Shown: positions 44,038 to 52,952, counted from the first letter of the stretch. The stretch is 64,000 nucleotides of DNA from Streptomyces sp. TSRI0107 (GCF_001905845.1 NZ_LIVZ01000002.1:124001-188000), one strand, 5' to 3'. Numbers and translations: made by a program. The notes: a model not told the origin generated them from the sequence alone.

Positions 44038-44067
44038 AGCGTAAGCGAGACGATACGTCTCGTGCAA
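44038..44067 (-). promoter_or_regulatory. mgt promoter with embedded palindromic operator
   Basis: On the minus strand TTGCAC (44067-44062) and TACGCT (44043-44038) are 18 bp apart. The spacer holds CGAGACG-ATA-CGTCTCG (44046-44062), a perfect 7-bp inverted repeat of the kind bound by TetR-family repressors. No TetR gene lies in this window, so the regulator must be encoded elsewhere. Confidence 0.75.
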
Positions 44068-44080
44068 CTTATTTCGGCGA

Positions 44081-44860
44081 TCACCGCGTCAGCGCCTCGT
44101 GCAGCCGCAGCCACCGCTCCGGCGGCACCTCGCCGACGAGCACCCCCGCGTCCAGCCGCGCGGCACGGAAGGCGGCGTCGACCCGGCGCCCGGGATGGGC
44201 GCGCCGCAGGGACGCGTGCAGCGAGCCGCCGACCCCCGAGAACCCCAGTTCGACCAGTCGGGCCCAGTCGCGGTACGCGGCGGCGTCCAGCAGCGGTGCG
44301 GGGCGGCGTTCGATGCGGATGATCCCGGCGTCGACGCGCGGCGCGGGCCGGAAGTGGTGCCGGCCCACCCGCCCGGCCAGCCGCCACTCGTAGCGCGGCC
44401 AGGTGCGGATGGTCAGCAGGGTCCAGCGCCCGTAGTCGCCCGTGCGTTTGCGGGCGTACTCGAGCTGGGTGAGGAGGGTGGCGTCGGTGAGGGCGGGCGC
44501 CCTCAGACACCAGTCGACGATGTCCGCGGTGCGGGAGAAGGGCACGTTCCCGGCGACGGAGAACGGCACGCGCGGGGGCCGGGCGGCGAGGAAGTCACCG
44601 GCGACGACCCGGACGCGGGGGCTGCGGTCGAAGCGGGTGCGCAGCCCGGTCACGAGCCGCGGGTCGATCTCGTAGGCGAGCAGTTCCCGGCAGCGGCGGG
44701 CGAGCGGCTCCGTCAGGGCGCCTTTGCCCGCGCCGACTTCGAGGAGCAGGGAGGCGGAGCGGCCGTCCGGGACGGCGAGGCGCGCGAAGCGTTCGGCGGT
44801 GCGGCGGTCGGCGAGGAAGTTCTGCGAGAGCACCTTGGAGGTGCGCGTGGGGCGGGCCAT
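44081..44860 (-). CDS. erm: Erm-type 23S rRNA adenine-N6 methyltransferase
   Basis: This 259-residue methylase would modify A2058 of 23S rRNA, giving macrolide-lincosamide resistance. It has [15 protein letters not shown], the SAM motif [10 protein letters not shown] (41-50) and the catalytic NVPF (105-108), all normal for Erm; KsgA-type dimethyladenosine transferases differ around this motif. It resembles the S. lividans lrm product. The start ATG 44860 has AAGGA 9 nt upstream, directly abutting a 10-bp hairpin, and a leader peptide lies 110 bp further up, so expression is probably inducible. Confidence 0.92.
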   Translation of the reverse strand: MARPTRTSKVLSQNFLADRRTAERFARLAVPDGRSASLLLEVGAGKGALTEPLARRCRELLAYEIDPRLVTGLRTRFDRSPRVRVVAGDFLAARPPRVPFSVAGNVPFSRTADIVDWCLRAPALTDATLLTQLEYARKRTGDYGRWTLLTIRTWPRYEWRLAGRVGRHHFRPAPRVDAGIIRIERRPAPLLDAAAYRDWARLVELGFSGVGGSLHASLRRAHPGRRVDAAFRAARLDAGVLVGEVPPERWLRLHEALTR

Positions 44861-44874
44861 GGCCTGCGGTCCTT

Positions 44875-44925
44875 GTCTTCCGGTGAGATGCGGAAAAGGG
44901 CAGCCGAAGGCCCTGACCGGAAGAC
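44875..44925 (-). promoter_or_regulatory. Attenuator-like hairpin at the erm ribosome-binding site
   Basis: On the mRNA, GTCTTCCGGT (44925-44916) pairs perfectly with ACCGGAAGAC (44884-44875), and the erm Shine-Dalgarno AAGGA begins at the next base. Inside the loop AGGGC/GCCCT followed by TTTT forms a smaller terminator-like hairpin. Alternative folding driven by ribosome stalling on the leader could free the site or the transcript. Confidence 0.65.
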
Positions 44926-44971
44926 CGTGAAAGGTGAGAGGAAGGGGTGGCGGACGCGGGGCGCCGGGTGA

Positions 44972-45085
44972 TCAGCGCGTGCGGGACCCCAGGCCGGTCA
45001 GGGCTCCGGGGCCACGACGCATCCGAAGGAAGTACGTCATGCCCCGGCCGTGACCGGAGTTGAAGATCGCGTTGAAAGCTGCCAC
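44972..45085 (-). CDS. erm leader peptide with an Arg-Met-Arg stalling-like motif
   Basis: A short frame starts at GTG 45085 (37 residues) and contains an internal ATG at 45040 (22 residues) beginning MTYFLRMRRGPGAL. From that ATG, residues 6-8 are Arg-Met-Arg, the same place as Arg-Leu-Arg in the ErmDL leader (MTHSMRLR), which stalls ribosomes with macrolides through its +x+ motif. TAACGT lies 7 nt before the GTG, so the longer form is probably translated as a leaderless message. Stalling here should trigger erm expression. Confidence 0.75.
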   Translation of the reverse strand: MAAFNAIFNSGHGRGMTYFLRMRRGPGALTGLGSRTR

Positions 45086-45092
45086 GGAACGG

Positions 45093-45122
45093 ACGTTAGG
45101 CGCCCCGGGGCCGGGCGGGCAA
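45093..45122 (-). promoter_or_regulatory. Promoter of the erm leader transcript
   Basis: On the minus strand TTGCCC and TAACGT (45098-45093) are separated by 18 bp. Transcription should begin at or next to GTG 45085. The region lies between the leader and the stop of the convergently placed sugar-binding gene's operon end. Confidence 0.65.
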
Positions 45123-45132
45123 CGCGTTTTCG

Positions 45133-46422
45133 TCAGCGCTGGTACCGGGCGAGGACGAGGTTGCCGTCCTCCTCCAGGCGTCTGCGCAGCTCGTCCAGGC
45201 CGATCGCGCCGCTGTAGTACTCCTGGAACGCCGGGGTCGCCACCTTGTCCTTCCACTCCGGATAGCCCCGCACCGACTGGGCGGGCGCCGAACGCAGGTG
45301 GGCGGCCAGGGCGGTGCCCGTGGCCCAGTCGTGCTCGGCGGTGCGCAGCGCGGGGTCCTTCAGGGCCTCGGTGCCGGTGGGCAGCATCCAGTCGCCGAGG
45401 GCGAGACGCACCATGTTCTCCGGCCGCAGCAGGAAGTCGACGAACGCGGCGGCTTCCTTCTTGTGCGGGCTGTCCTCGGCGATGGACAGCGTCTGCGGGC
45501 TGACGCCCTGGGCGAGGCCGTCCGCGCCGGCCGGGGCGGGCAGCACCTGCCAGTCGAAGCCCTCCGGGGCCTGCTGCGCGATCTGCTGGCGGTAGGAGAA
45601 GCCGAGCGGGACCATCGCGTACCGGCCGCCGAAGAAGCCGGGCAGGGTGTCGGAGCCGCCGCTGCCGAGGGTGGTGGGCGAGGCGCTGCGGTCGGTGGCG
45701 ACCTGGTCGTGGACGGTGCGCGGCACGACCTCGTCGGCCGCCTCGAAGCGCACGGTGACCCTGCCGTCCGCGTCCCGGTGGAACAGGCGGCCGCCCGCCG
45801 ACAGGGACAGGTTGAGCGTGGCGGAGACGGGCTCCTTCAACGGCCAGGCCACGCCGTACTTCCCCTCCCCGGACAGCCGGCGGGTGACGGCGCGGAACTC
45901 CTCCCAGCTCCACGGGTCCTCGGGCGTCGGGATCCGCACGCCCGACTCCTTCAGCCAGGTCGCGTTGGCGATCAGCACCCTGGGCTCCTGGAGGAACGGC
46001 ACGCCGTAGACGCCGTCGCCGAAGGTCGTCGTGTCCCAGGTGTGCCGCGGGATGTCCGCCTTGAGGCGGTCGGACAGCAGGTCGGTCAGGTCGGCGAGAT
46101 AGCCGCCGTAGGCGAAGTCCGCGAGGTCGTCGGAGGCGTCGTGGATGATGTCCGGGGCCTCGCCGCCCTCGAAGGAGGTGAGGAGCTGGTCGTGCACGCT
46201 GTCCCAGCTGCCCTGGACGTACTCGACACGGACGTCCGGGTGGGTGGCGTTCCATTCGGCCACGAGTTCCTTGTTGGCCTCGACGGACTCCTGCTGCCAG
46301 GCCAGGGACTGGAAGCGCAGGGTGATCCGGCCGTCCCCGTCCCCGTCGTCCCCGCCGTCGCCGGAGCAGCCCGCGAGCAGCATCAGGGCCGCGAGGAACG
46401 CCGCCGTCAGCCTGGCGCGCAT
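45133..46422 (-). CDS. ABC transporter sugar-binding lipoprotein
   Basis: This 429-residue protein has a lipobox LLAGC (Cys19), an acidic Gly/Asp linker, and a family 1 sugar-binding fold (LRFQSLAWQQESVEANKELVAEWN; FFGGRYAMVPLGF). Its ligand is probably an oligosaccharide. The ATG at 46422 overlaps the stop of the preceding permease. The order here is permease, permease, binding protein, and no ATPase gene is present, so a shared ATPase such as MsiK probably powers it. Confidence 0.9.
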   Translation of the reverse strand: MRARLTAAFLAALMLLAGCSGDGGDDGDGDGRITLRFQSLAWQQESVEANKELVAEWNATHPDVRVEYVQGSWDSVHDQLLTSFEGGEAPDIIHDASDDLADFAYGGYLADLTDLLSDRLKADIPRHTWDTTTFGDGVYGVPFLQEPRVLIANATWLKESGVRIPTPEDPWSWEEFRAVTRRLSGEGKYGVAWPLKEPVSATLNLSLSAGGRLFHRDADGRVTVRFEAADEVVPRTVHDQVATDRSASPTTLGSGGSDTLPGFFGGRYAMVPLGFSYRQQIAQQAPEGFDWQVLPAPAGADGLAQGVSPQTLSIAEDSPHKKEAAAFVDFLLRPENMVRLALGDWMLPTGTEALKDPALRTAEHDWATGTALAAHLRSAPAQSVRGYPEWKDKVATPAFQEYYSGAIGLDELRRRLEEDGNLVLARYQR

Positions 46423-47255
46423 CAGCTCTTCACCGCCCCGGCGAGCATGCCGCCGGTGATCCGCCGCTGGATGACGGCGAAGACGACCAGCGACGGCAGG
46501 GTGGCGAGGAACGCGGCGGCGGCCAGCGGGCCGAGGTCGGCGACGCCCTCCGCGCCGATGAAGTGGGTGAGGATCACGGGCAGCGTCTGTTTCTCCGGGG
46601 ACTTGAGCAGGACCAGCGCGAAGAAGAACTCGTTCCACGCGGTGATGAATGCGAACAGCGCCGTCGCCACGATTCCCGGCGCCAGCAGCGGCGCGGTCAC
46701 CGACACCAGCGTCCGCAGCCGTCCGGCCCCGTCGACCGCGGCCGCCTCCTCCAGTTCGGTGGGCACCGCGCGGACGTACCCGGCGAGCATCCACAGCGCG
46801 AACGGCAGCGCCCACACCACGTACACCATCACCAGGCCCGGCAGGGAGTTGATCAGCCGGAGGTTCTTCAGCACCAGGAACAGCGGGATGATCACCAGCA
46901 CGAACGGGAACGCCTGGCTGACCACCACCCATCCGGTCGCCGCCCGCGCCAGCCGGGTGCGGTGCCGGGCCATGACGTACGCCATCGGCGTCGCGATCAG
47001 TACCGCGATCACCGCCGCCGCGGCCGCCGCGAGCAGCGAGTTGAGCGCCGCGCGCAGCAGCGGCTGCTCGTCGAAGGCCTGCCGGAAGTTGGCCAGGGTG
47101 GGGTTCTCGGGAATCCAGGTGGGGTGCAGACTGCCCAGTTCCTGCGGCGGTTTGAAGGCCGTGGAGACCAGCCAGAGGAACGGGAAGGCGAGGAACAGCA
47201 GGTACGCGAGCAGCGCCGCGTACTGTCCGATCCGGGCCGTGGTGCGGGTTCTCAC
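46422..47255 (-). CDS. Sugar ABC transporter permease (MalG-type)
   Basis: This 277-residue protein has six membrane spans and the EAA loop ELEEAAAVDGAGRLRTLVSVTAPLL. It pairs with the MalF-type permease whose stop it overlaps by 4 nt. Together with the binding lipoprotein it forms a carbohydrate importer. Confidence 0.92.
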   Translation of the reverse strand: MRTRTTARIGQYAALLAYLLFLAFPFLWLVSTAFKPPQELGSLHPTWIPENPTLANFRQAFDEQPLLRAALNSLLAAAAAAVIAVLIATPMAYVMARHRTRLARAATGWVVVSQAFPFVLVIIPLFLVLKNLRLINSLPGLVMVYVVWALPFALWMLAGYVRAVPTELEEAAAVDGAGRLRTLVSVTAPLLAPGIVATALFAFITAWNEFFFALVLLKSPEKQTLPVILTHFIGAEGVADLGPLAAAAFLATLPSLVVFAVIQRRITGGMLAGAVKS

Positions 47256-48187
47256 GCGTCGTCACCTCCCTTGAGCCGGCCGACGAGGAACACGGCGAGC
47301 AGCACCGAGATCACCGCGACCATGACGCAGCCCATGGCCGCGGCGTAGCCGAACTGGCCGTAGCGGAAGGCCTCTTCGTATGCGAAGAGCATGGGCAGGC
47401 GGGTACGGCCGCCGGGGCCGCCGTTGGTCAGGACGTAGACCAGGGCGAAGGAGTTGAAGTTCCAAATAAAGTTGAGTGCGGTGATGGCGAGGGCGATCGG
47501 GCGCAGGGCGGGCCAGGTCACGGTGCGGAAGCGGCGCCAGGCGCCCGCGCCGTCGAGGGCCGCCGCCTCGTGCAGTTCCCGCGGGGTGTTCTGCAGCCCG
47601 GCGAGCAGGGCGACCGTGGTCTGCGGCATGCCCGCCCACACGCCGACGACGATCACCGCGGGGAGTGCGGTGCCGAGGCCGCTGAGCCAGTCGCGGCCGT
47701 CGCCGAGGCCCAGGTCGCGCAGGGTCTCGTTGAGGATGCCCGCGTCGGGGTTGTACACCAGGCGCCACATGATGCCGACGACCACCTCGGGCATCGCCCA
47801 CGGGATGATGGCGAGGGCGCGTGCGAGCCATCTCAGGCGCAGTTCCTGGTTCAGCAGCAGGGCGAGGCCGAGGGCCAGCAGGAACTGCGGCACGGTCACC
47901 CCGACCGCCCACACCAGGCCGATCCGGAACGACTCCCAGAACAGTGTGTCCTGCGCCAGGTCCCGGAAGTTGAGACCGCCGATCCACTGGGTGGGCTCGG
48001 TCCGGCCCGACTGCGCGTCGGTGAAGGCCAGCAGGACCCCGTAGAGCAGCGGTCCGACGCTCAGCACCAGGATCGGGATGAGCGCGGGCAGTACCAGGAA
48101 CCAGGCCCCGTGGGCGGCGCCGCGCCGCCGGCGGCCCTGGTTCGGCGCGCGTTTCTCCGGGCGCCTCACCTCGGTCACCACTGTCAC
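47252..48187 (-). CDS. Sugar ABC transporter permease (MalF-type)
   Basis: This 311-residue protein has a basic N-terminus, six spans and the EAA loop ELHEAAALDGAGAWRRFRTVTWPAL. GTG 48187 has AAAGGAG 8 nt upstream; the much longer open frame beyond it is repeats and antisense sequence. It is the first gene of the three-gene transporter operon. GTATAC at 48257 lies in the upstream region. Confidence 0.9.
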   Translation of the reverse strand: MTVVTEVRRPEKRAPNQGRRRRGAAHGAWFLVLPALIPILVLSVGPLLYGVLLAFTDAQSGRTEPTQWIGGLNFRDLAQDTLFWESFRIGLVWAVGVTVPQFLLALGLALLLNQELRLRWLARALAIIPWAMPEVVVGIMWRLVYNPDAGILNETLRDLGLGDGRDWLSGLGTALPAVIVVGVWAGMPQTTVALLAGLQNTPRELHEAAALDGAGAWRRFRTVTWPALRPIALAITALNFIWNFNSFALVYVLTNGGPGGRTRLPMLFAYEEAFRYGQFGYAAAMGCVMVAVISVLLAVFLVGRLKGGDDA

Positions 48188-48378
48188 GTCATCGGCTCCT
48201 TTGCGCGGGTCGTGACGGTCCGGGCCCGGCGGGCCACCGTCATGGTCGTGAAGGCGGTATACGCCGTCAAGGCACCGCGCATACGGCCGCTTACCCGGTG
48301 CGACCTGTGCGGATGCGAGACTGGCCGACAAGTGGCGGAAACCGGCCACGGCGACGGACCGGCAGATCACGGACCAGC

Positions 48379-48438
48379 GGATCGCGGATCGGCGGATCGC
48401 GGATCGGCAGGTCGCGGATCGGCAGGTCGCGGGTCGGC
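48379..48438. repeat. 15-bp tandem array upstream of the APH-like gene
   Basis: Four 15-bp units (two identical GGATCGCGGATCGGC, two variants) end about 30 bp before the kinase start. They lie in the 280-bp gap between the divergent transporter and kinase genes and are non-coding. Confidence 0.92.
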
Positions 48439-48470
48439 GGAACGACGGATCGAGAAGACGGAGGCGGACG

Positions 48471-49334
48471 ATGGACGAGGCACTGGCGCGGGACGTACTG
48501 GCCGAGGCGGGTGTGCTGCCCGGCCCGGCAAGGGACGCCCGGCTGCTCGCCCTGGGCGAGAACGCCGTGTTCGCCGCCGGGGACCTGGTCGTGAAGGTGG
48601 GCCGGGACGCCGAGCTGCTGGACCGCGCCCGCCGTGAGCTGGACATCGCGGGGTGGCTGGAAGAGGCCGGTGTCCCCGCGGTGCGGGCGGCCGAGCCGAA
48701 GGCGCTGCTCGTCGAGGGCCACCCGGTGACGGTGTGGCACCGGCTGCCCGATGCCGTGCGGCCCGCCGAGCCGCGGGACCTCGCCGAACTGCTGCGGGTC
48801 GTCCACGCGTTGCCCTCCCCCTCGTTCGATCTGCCGCCCCGCGAGCTGCTGGGCGGTGTGGAACGCTGGCTGCGTCTGGCCGGCGATGCCGTCGACCCGG
48901 CGGACGCGGCGTATCTGCGCGAGCGCCGGGACGGTTTCGCGGCGGCCGCGGCCGCGCTCACCCCGCATCTGCCGCCGGGGCCGATCCACGGCGACGCGCT
49001 GCCCCGCAATGTGCACATCGGCCCCGACGGGCCGGTCCTGGTAGACCTGGAGACCTTCTCCGCCGACCTGCGCGAGCACGACCTGGTGGTGATGGCCCTC
49101 TCCCGCGACCGGTACGGGCTGCCCGCCGAGGCGTACGACGCGTTCACCGGGACCTACGGCTGGGACGTGCGCGCCTGGGAGGGCTGTACGGTGCTGCGCG
49201 GCGCCCGCGAGACGGCGAGCTGCGCCTGGGTGGCCCAGCACGCGCCGAGCAATCCCAAGGCACTGGCCGAGTTCGAGCGCCGGGTGGCGTCACTGCGGGA
49301 CGGGGACGAGACGGTGCGCTGGTACCCCTTCTGA
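48471..49334 (+). CDS. Aminoglycoside-phosphotransferase-like kinase
   Basis: This 287-residue protein has the kinase-like APH fold: a Lys in VVKVGR (about residue 42), the catalytic loop HGDALPRN (His173, Asp175, Asn180) and the metal-binding Asp192 in VLVDLETF. The substrate could be an antibiotic, a sugar or a metabolite; nothing specifies it. GGAGG lies 6 nt before ATG 48471. Unlike the broken homologue at 9.8-10.6 kb it has all active-site residues. Confidence 0.88.
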   Translation: MDEALARDVLAEAGVLPGPARDARLLALGENAVFAAGDLVVKVGRDAELLDRARRELDIAGWLEEAGVPAVRAAEPKALLVEGHPVTVWHRLPDAVRPAEPRDLAELLRVVHALPSPSFDLPPRELLGGVERWLRLAGDAVDPADAAYLRERRDGFAAAAAALTPHLPPGPIHGDALPRNVHIGPDGPVLVDLETFSADLREHDLVVMALSRDRYGLPAEAYDAFTGTYGWDVRAWEGCTVLRGARETASCAWVAQHAPSNPKALAEFERRVASLRDGDETVRWYPF

Positions 49335-49383
49335 CGGACCACTCGGACCGGGCTCCGAGCCCCGCCCCGGTCCACCCGTCAGC

Positions 49384-50112
49384 TCAGAGCTGCGCCGCCC
49401 CGGCCGGCTGCTCCCGCAGCGGCCAGTTGCCGTCGATCACCGCGTCCCGCTCGCCCTTGCGGCGCAGGAAGTTCTGGAAGTCCGCCGCCCAGTCCGCGTA
49501 CCACTCGATCTGGCGGCGGTGCAGTTTCGCCGGGCCGAGGGCCGCGATCTTCGGGTGGCGGTCGGCTATCGCGCCGGCCAGGCGGGCGGCGGCCAGGGCG
49601 TCGGCGGAGGCGTCGTGGGCGGAGTCGAGGGGAACGCCGTACTCCGCGCAGACCGCTTCGAGGGTGCGCTTGCCGCGGCGGTAACGGTCGGCCCGGCGGT
49701 CGATGGTGTACGGGTCGACGACCGGGGCGGGGTCCTGGCCGCCGAGGCGCTCGCGCAGGGACGGCAGTCCGTGCCGGCGCAGTTCGGCGGAGAGCAGGGT
49801 CAGGTCGAAGGAGGCGTTGTAGGCGACGACCGGGACGCCCGCCTTCCAGTACCCGGCCAGGACGTCTGCGACGGCGTCGGCGACCTGGTCGGCGGGGCGG
49901 CCCTCGGCGGCCGCGCGTTCGTTGCTGATGCCGTGCACGGCGACCGCGTCCGCCGGGATCTCGACTCCCGGGTCGGCCAGCCATTCCTTGCGGCCCAGCG
50001 GCTGCCCGTCCCTGACCTCGATGACGGCGGCCGTGACGATACGCGCCTCATGCGGATCCGTCCCGGTCGTCTCCAGGTCGAAGCCGATCAGCAGCTCGCG
50101 GTGCCAGCCCAT
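49384..50112 (-). CDS. DnaQ-like 3'-5' exonuclease (DEDDh)
   Basis: This 242-residue exonuclease has all DEDDh residues: Asp12 and Glu14 (DLETTG), Asp103 (NASFDLTLL), His166 and Asp171 (HDASADA). It may proofread DNA or degrade single strands. The C-terminal 60 residues are an extra segment. ATG 50112 has GGGGGA upstream; the longer frame lacks support. It is a separate protein, not fused to a polymerase, and it follows the HEPN gene on the same strand. Confidence 0.92.
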   Translation of the reverse strand: MGWHRELLIGFDLETTGTDPHEARIVTAAVIEVRDGQPLGRKEWLADPGVEIPADAVAVHGISNERAAAEGRPADQVADAVADVLAGYWKAGVPVVAYNASFDLTLLSAELRRHGLPSLRERLGGQDPAPVVDPYTIDRRADRYRRGKRTLEAVCAEYGVPLDSAHDASADALAAARLAGAIADRHPKIAALGPAKLHRRQIEWYADWAADFQNFLRRKGERDAVIDGNWPLREQPAGAAQL

Positions 50113-50232
50113 GGGCGGTCCCCCTTCTCGGTGGTGCTTTCCCCCAGTGGTCTCCACCTTCGCATGCGCCACTGACAATCGGCGGCCCGCGTTCCGGTCA
50201 CCTACCCCACCGGGCATTCACGACACCGGCAT

Positions 50233-51480
50233 TCAGGACACAGGTCGCGAATCGGCCCAGGCCACCTCGAACTCCTCCCGGTACGTGGAGAAGAGCCCGG
50301 CGTCCAGCGCCCCGTCCTGTTCGTCCGCCTTGACCACCCGGCCGCCGTTGCGCAGCACCAGCACCGGCGCCTCCATGCCGCGGGTGCGCCGCAGATAGGA
50401 CTGCACGACCGCGATGCCGTCGGAGCCGTCGCCGTCGACGAGGTAGGCGGTGAAGCGCGGTGTCTCGTCGAAGACCTGGATCTCGAACGCGCCCGGGTCG
50501 CGCAGCCGGGCCCGCACCCGGCGCATGTGCAGGATGTTCATCTCCACGGCCCGGCTCAGCTCACCGCGTTTGATGCCCAGTTCGCGCTCGCGCCGCTTCA
50601 CCGCGCTGGAGGCGGGGTTGAGGAACAGCAGCCGGGTCCGGCAGCCGGCCTCGGCGAGACGGACCAGGCGCCGTCCGGAGAAGTTCTGCACCAGCAGGTT
50701 GAGGCCGATGCCGATGGCGTCGAGGCGGCGGGCGCCGCCGAAGATGTCCTCGGCCGGGAACTGGCGCATCAGCCGCACCCGGTCCGGGTGGACGGCCACC
50801 ACGTCGGCGTACCGGTCGCCGACCAGGTCCTCGACCGCGTCGACGGGCAGCCGGCGGGCCGACGGCACGTCGCCGCCCGCGCCCAGGATCTCCAGCAGCC
50901 GCGCGGAGGCCCGCTCGGCCTGGCCGAGCACGGCCTCGGAGAGGGCGCGGTTGCGGGAGACGACGTTGCGGGTGACCTCCAGCTCGTCCAGGGCGAGTTC
51001 GACGTCCCGGCGCTCGTCGATGTACGGCTCGAAGCAGGGCCAGTGCTGCACCATCAGCTCGCGAAGCTGCGGCAGGGTGAGGAAGCTGAGGACGTTGTCG
51101 TCGGCGGGGTCGAGCAGGTAGCCCTTGCGGCGGCTGACCTCGCGGACCGCGACCGCGCGCTGCACCCACTCCTGTCCGGCCGGTCCGGCGGCGGCGACGA
51201 CCCACTCGTCGCCGTGGACGGGTTCGTAGATGGGGCGCAGGACGGCGGCCACGACGGCGCGCATCCGCTGCTCCACGAGGTTCAGCCAGATGTAGGCCCG
51301 GCCGGCGCGCTGGGCGCGGGTGCGCACCTCGCGCCAGGCCTCGGCGTCCCAGTCCAGCTCAGGGCCGATGGAGTTGGTCTCCATCGGCCTGGCCAGGGAC
51401 ACCGTGCCGGGCGGGACGTCTGTGGAGTTCCCCTCGTGACCCTCGTCACCTGGGGGCAACTCCAGCCCTCCCGAGCCCAC
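50233..51480 (-). CDS. SAV2148-family HEPN domain-containing protein
   Basis: This 415-residue protein is one I recognise as the SAV2148 family, conserved across Streptomyces (AYIWLNLVEQRMRAVVAAVLRPIYEPVHG; LSFLTLPQLRELMVQHWPCFEPYID). HEPN domains often cleave RNA or help sense nucleic acid, but this family's role is not known. The start is taken as GTG 51480 with GGAAGGCGG upstream, matching the family's acidic N-terminal extension as I recall it; ATG 51384 is the alternative. It lies 120 bp upstream of the exonuclease gene. Confidence 0.85.
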   Translation of the reverse strand: MGSGGLELPPGDEGHEGNSTDVPPGTVSLARPMETNSIGPELDWDAEAWREVRTRAQRAGRAYIWLNLVEQRMRAVVAAVLRPIYEPVHGDEWVVAAAGPAGQEWVQRAVAVREVSRRKGYLLDPADDNVLSFLTLPQLRELMVQHWPCFEPYIDERRDVELALDELEVTRNVVSRNRALSEAVLGQAERASARLLEILGAGGDVPSARRLPVDAVEDLVGDRYADVVAVHPDRVRLMRQFPAEDIFGGARRLDAIGIGLNLLVQNFSGRRLVRLAEAGCRTRLLFLNPASSAVKRRERELGIKRGELSRAVEMNILHMRRVRARLRDPGAFEIQVFDETPRFTAYLVDGDGSDGIAVVQSYLRRTRGMEAPVLVLRNGGRVVKADEQDGALDAGLFSTYREEFEVAWADSRPVS

Positions 51481-51582
51481 CCGCGCACCGCCTTCCGTTC
51501 CCGGGCACTCCCCGTGTCAACGATCAAGGAAGGGTACTCCGGGAGCGGTGGGCGGTGCAGCCGGATGGGCAGGCCGGTTTTC

Positions 51583-52914
51583 TCAACTTCCCCGGGTGAC
51601 GCGCCCGTTCTGGTCGGCCAGCTCCTTCGGAGTGAGCGGATTCATAGCGGTGACGTCGCGCGGGGCGATGGTGAAGCCCTGCCAGTGAACGGGCATCGGC
51701 TGCTGGTCCTCGTCCCGTGCGACGTGGTGGAAGCCGATGTTCATCCAGACCACGGGCCGGGTGAGGGTCTGCCCGTCCACCCACTTGTCGACGGACTTCC
51801 CGGCGCCGGTGCCGCAGTGGTGCGGGTTGTCACTGGCGTACTGTTCGCACTTCTTGTACTCGGTGAAGTAGACGTCGTGCTTGGTGAACGCCCGGCCGGG
51901 GTACTTGGCGGTGGGTCCGGGCACCAGTTCGTAGGAGCGCGGGTGCCCGTCCTTGTTCTTGCCGGCCGTGCTGACCACGCGCCACCAGCGCATGTTCTTG
52001 GAGTCGCCGGCGAGTTCCTTGGTGACCTTGGTGCGCGTGGTCTTGTTGGACGGTGCCGGGCGGCCCTGGGAGGGCGGGCTGACGACGGAGTCGTACTGTT
52101 CGATCTTCGTTTTGGAGGAGCCGTCGAGGCCGAAGTTGAGCCGCCAGAAGACGTTGTGGCTGTGACTGGTCGCCTTGTCCTTGGCACCCTTGCCGATCGG
52201 CCAGCCGAGGCCGTCCCCGGCGTCGTAGTCCCTGGGCGAGAGGCTGCCGGTCGCGCCGACGTTCATGGCGATCGTGCCGTCGTCGGAGAAGCGCCACTCG
52301 GTGATGTACTCGTACCAGTCGACCTTGTTGACGCTGTAGACGAGCAGGTCCTTGCCCTGCTTCTGGTAGGACTTCCCGCCGTCCGACAGCCAGCGGTAGG
52401 CGTGGCCGCGGGAGCGGGTGGTGGTGCACAGGCCCTTGACGTTCGAGCTGTCGGAGTACGAGGGCTCCGGGACCTTGACCGTCTTGATGGTGCCGCCGGG
52501 GCACTCCCCGGGCGACAGGTTCATCAGCCCGTTGCCGAAGAAGTACTCCGTCAGGTCGTTGAACTCGTTGCCGCCGTCGTCGTACGGCACGTGGATCTGG
52601 GCGAGCTTGGCGCTGTTGAGCACCTTGATCGGGCGGGGTTCGCCGGGCGGCTGGTAGGAGACGTCCTCCAGGACGATCCCGGCCCGGCTCTCGAACCGCC
52701 AGCACATCCGCCAGGTGGTGCCGGAGGCGAGCTTCTGCTCGATGCGGTAGGCGGCGCCGCAGTCGGCGGCGGGCGCGGCGGGGGCGGCCTTCGGCTGTGC
52801 CGCGGGCTGGGCGGCGGCCGGTCCCGCGCCGGCCGCGGCTCCGGCGGCCAGCGCTGCCACGGTGAGCCCCACGGCCGCGCGCGTGCGGGCACGGCTGAAT
52901 CTGTCGAGGCGCAT
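51583..52914 (-). CDS. Copper amine oxidase-like catalytic-domain protein
   Basis: This 443-residue secreted protein holds only the C-terminal domain of a copper amine oxidase. Kept are the base-type Asp113 (VPYDDGG), copper ligands His251 and His253 (SHSHN) and a later His in VARDEDQQPMPVHWQGF. The cofactor tyrosine should lie in Asn-Tyr-Asp/Glu, but here the sequence is Trp200-Tyr201-Glu202 (DWYEYITEWRF). Cofactor formation is therefore uncertain. The N-terminal domain is encoded separately just upstream. Residues 1-35 form an export signal. Confidence 0.85.
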   Translation of the reverse strand: MRLDRFSRARTRAAVGLTVAALAAGAAAGAGPAAAQPAAQPKAAPAAPAADCGAAYRIEQKLASGTTWRMCWRFESRAGIVLEDVSYQPPGEPRPIKVLNSAKLAQIHVPYDDGGNEFNDLTEYFFGNGLMNLSPGECPGGTIKTVKVPEPSYSDSSNVKGLCTTTRSRGHAYRWLSDGGKSYQKQGKDLLVYSVNKVDWYEYITEWRFSDDGTIAMNVGATGSLSPRDYDAGDGLGWPIGKGAKDKATSHSHNVFWRLNFGLDGSSKTKIEQYDSVVSPPSQGRPAPSNKTTRTKVTKELAGDSKNMRWWRVVSTAGKNKDGHPRSYELVPGPTAKYPGRAFTKHDVYFTEYKKCEQYASDNPHHCGTGAGKSVDKWVDGQTLTRPVVWMNIGFHHVARDEDQQPMPVHWQGFTIAPRDVTAMNPLTPKELADQNGRVTRGS

Positions 52915-52934
52915 GGAAAAGTGACTCCCTTACA

Positions 52935-52952
52935 GGAGGACGCGGGTCCTCC
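52935..52952. terminator. Small hairpin between the two amine-oxidase genes
   Basis: GGAGGAC-GCGG-GTCCTCC is a perfect 7-bp hairpin in the 88-bp gap between the upstream and downstream amine-oxidase genes. It may only modulate the downstream gene, as no T-tract follows. Confidence 0.4.

Noticed and set aside
44046..44062. Palindrome read as the erm terminator
   Set aside because: It lies between the -35 and -10 boxes of the mgt promoter and is short with no T-tract, so an operator is the better explanation.
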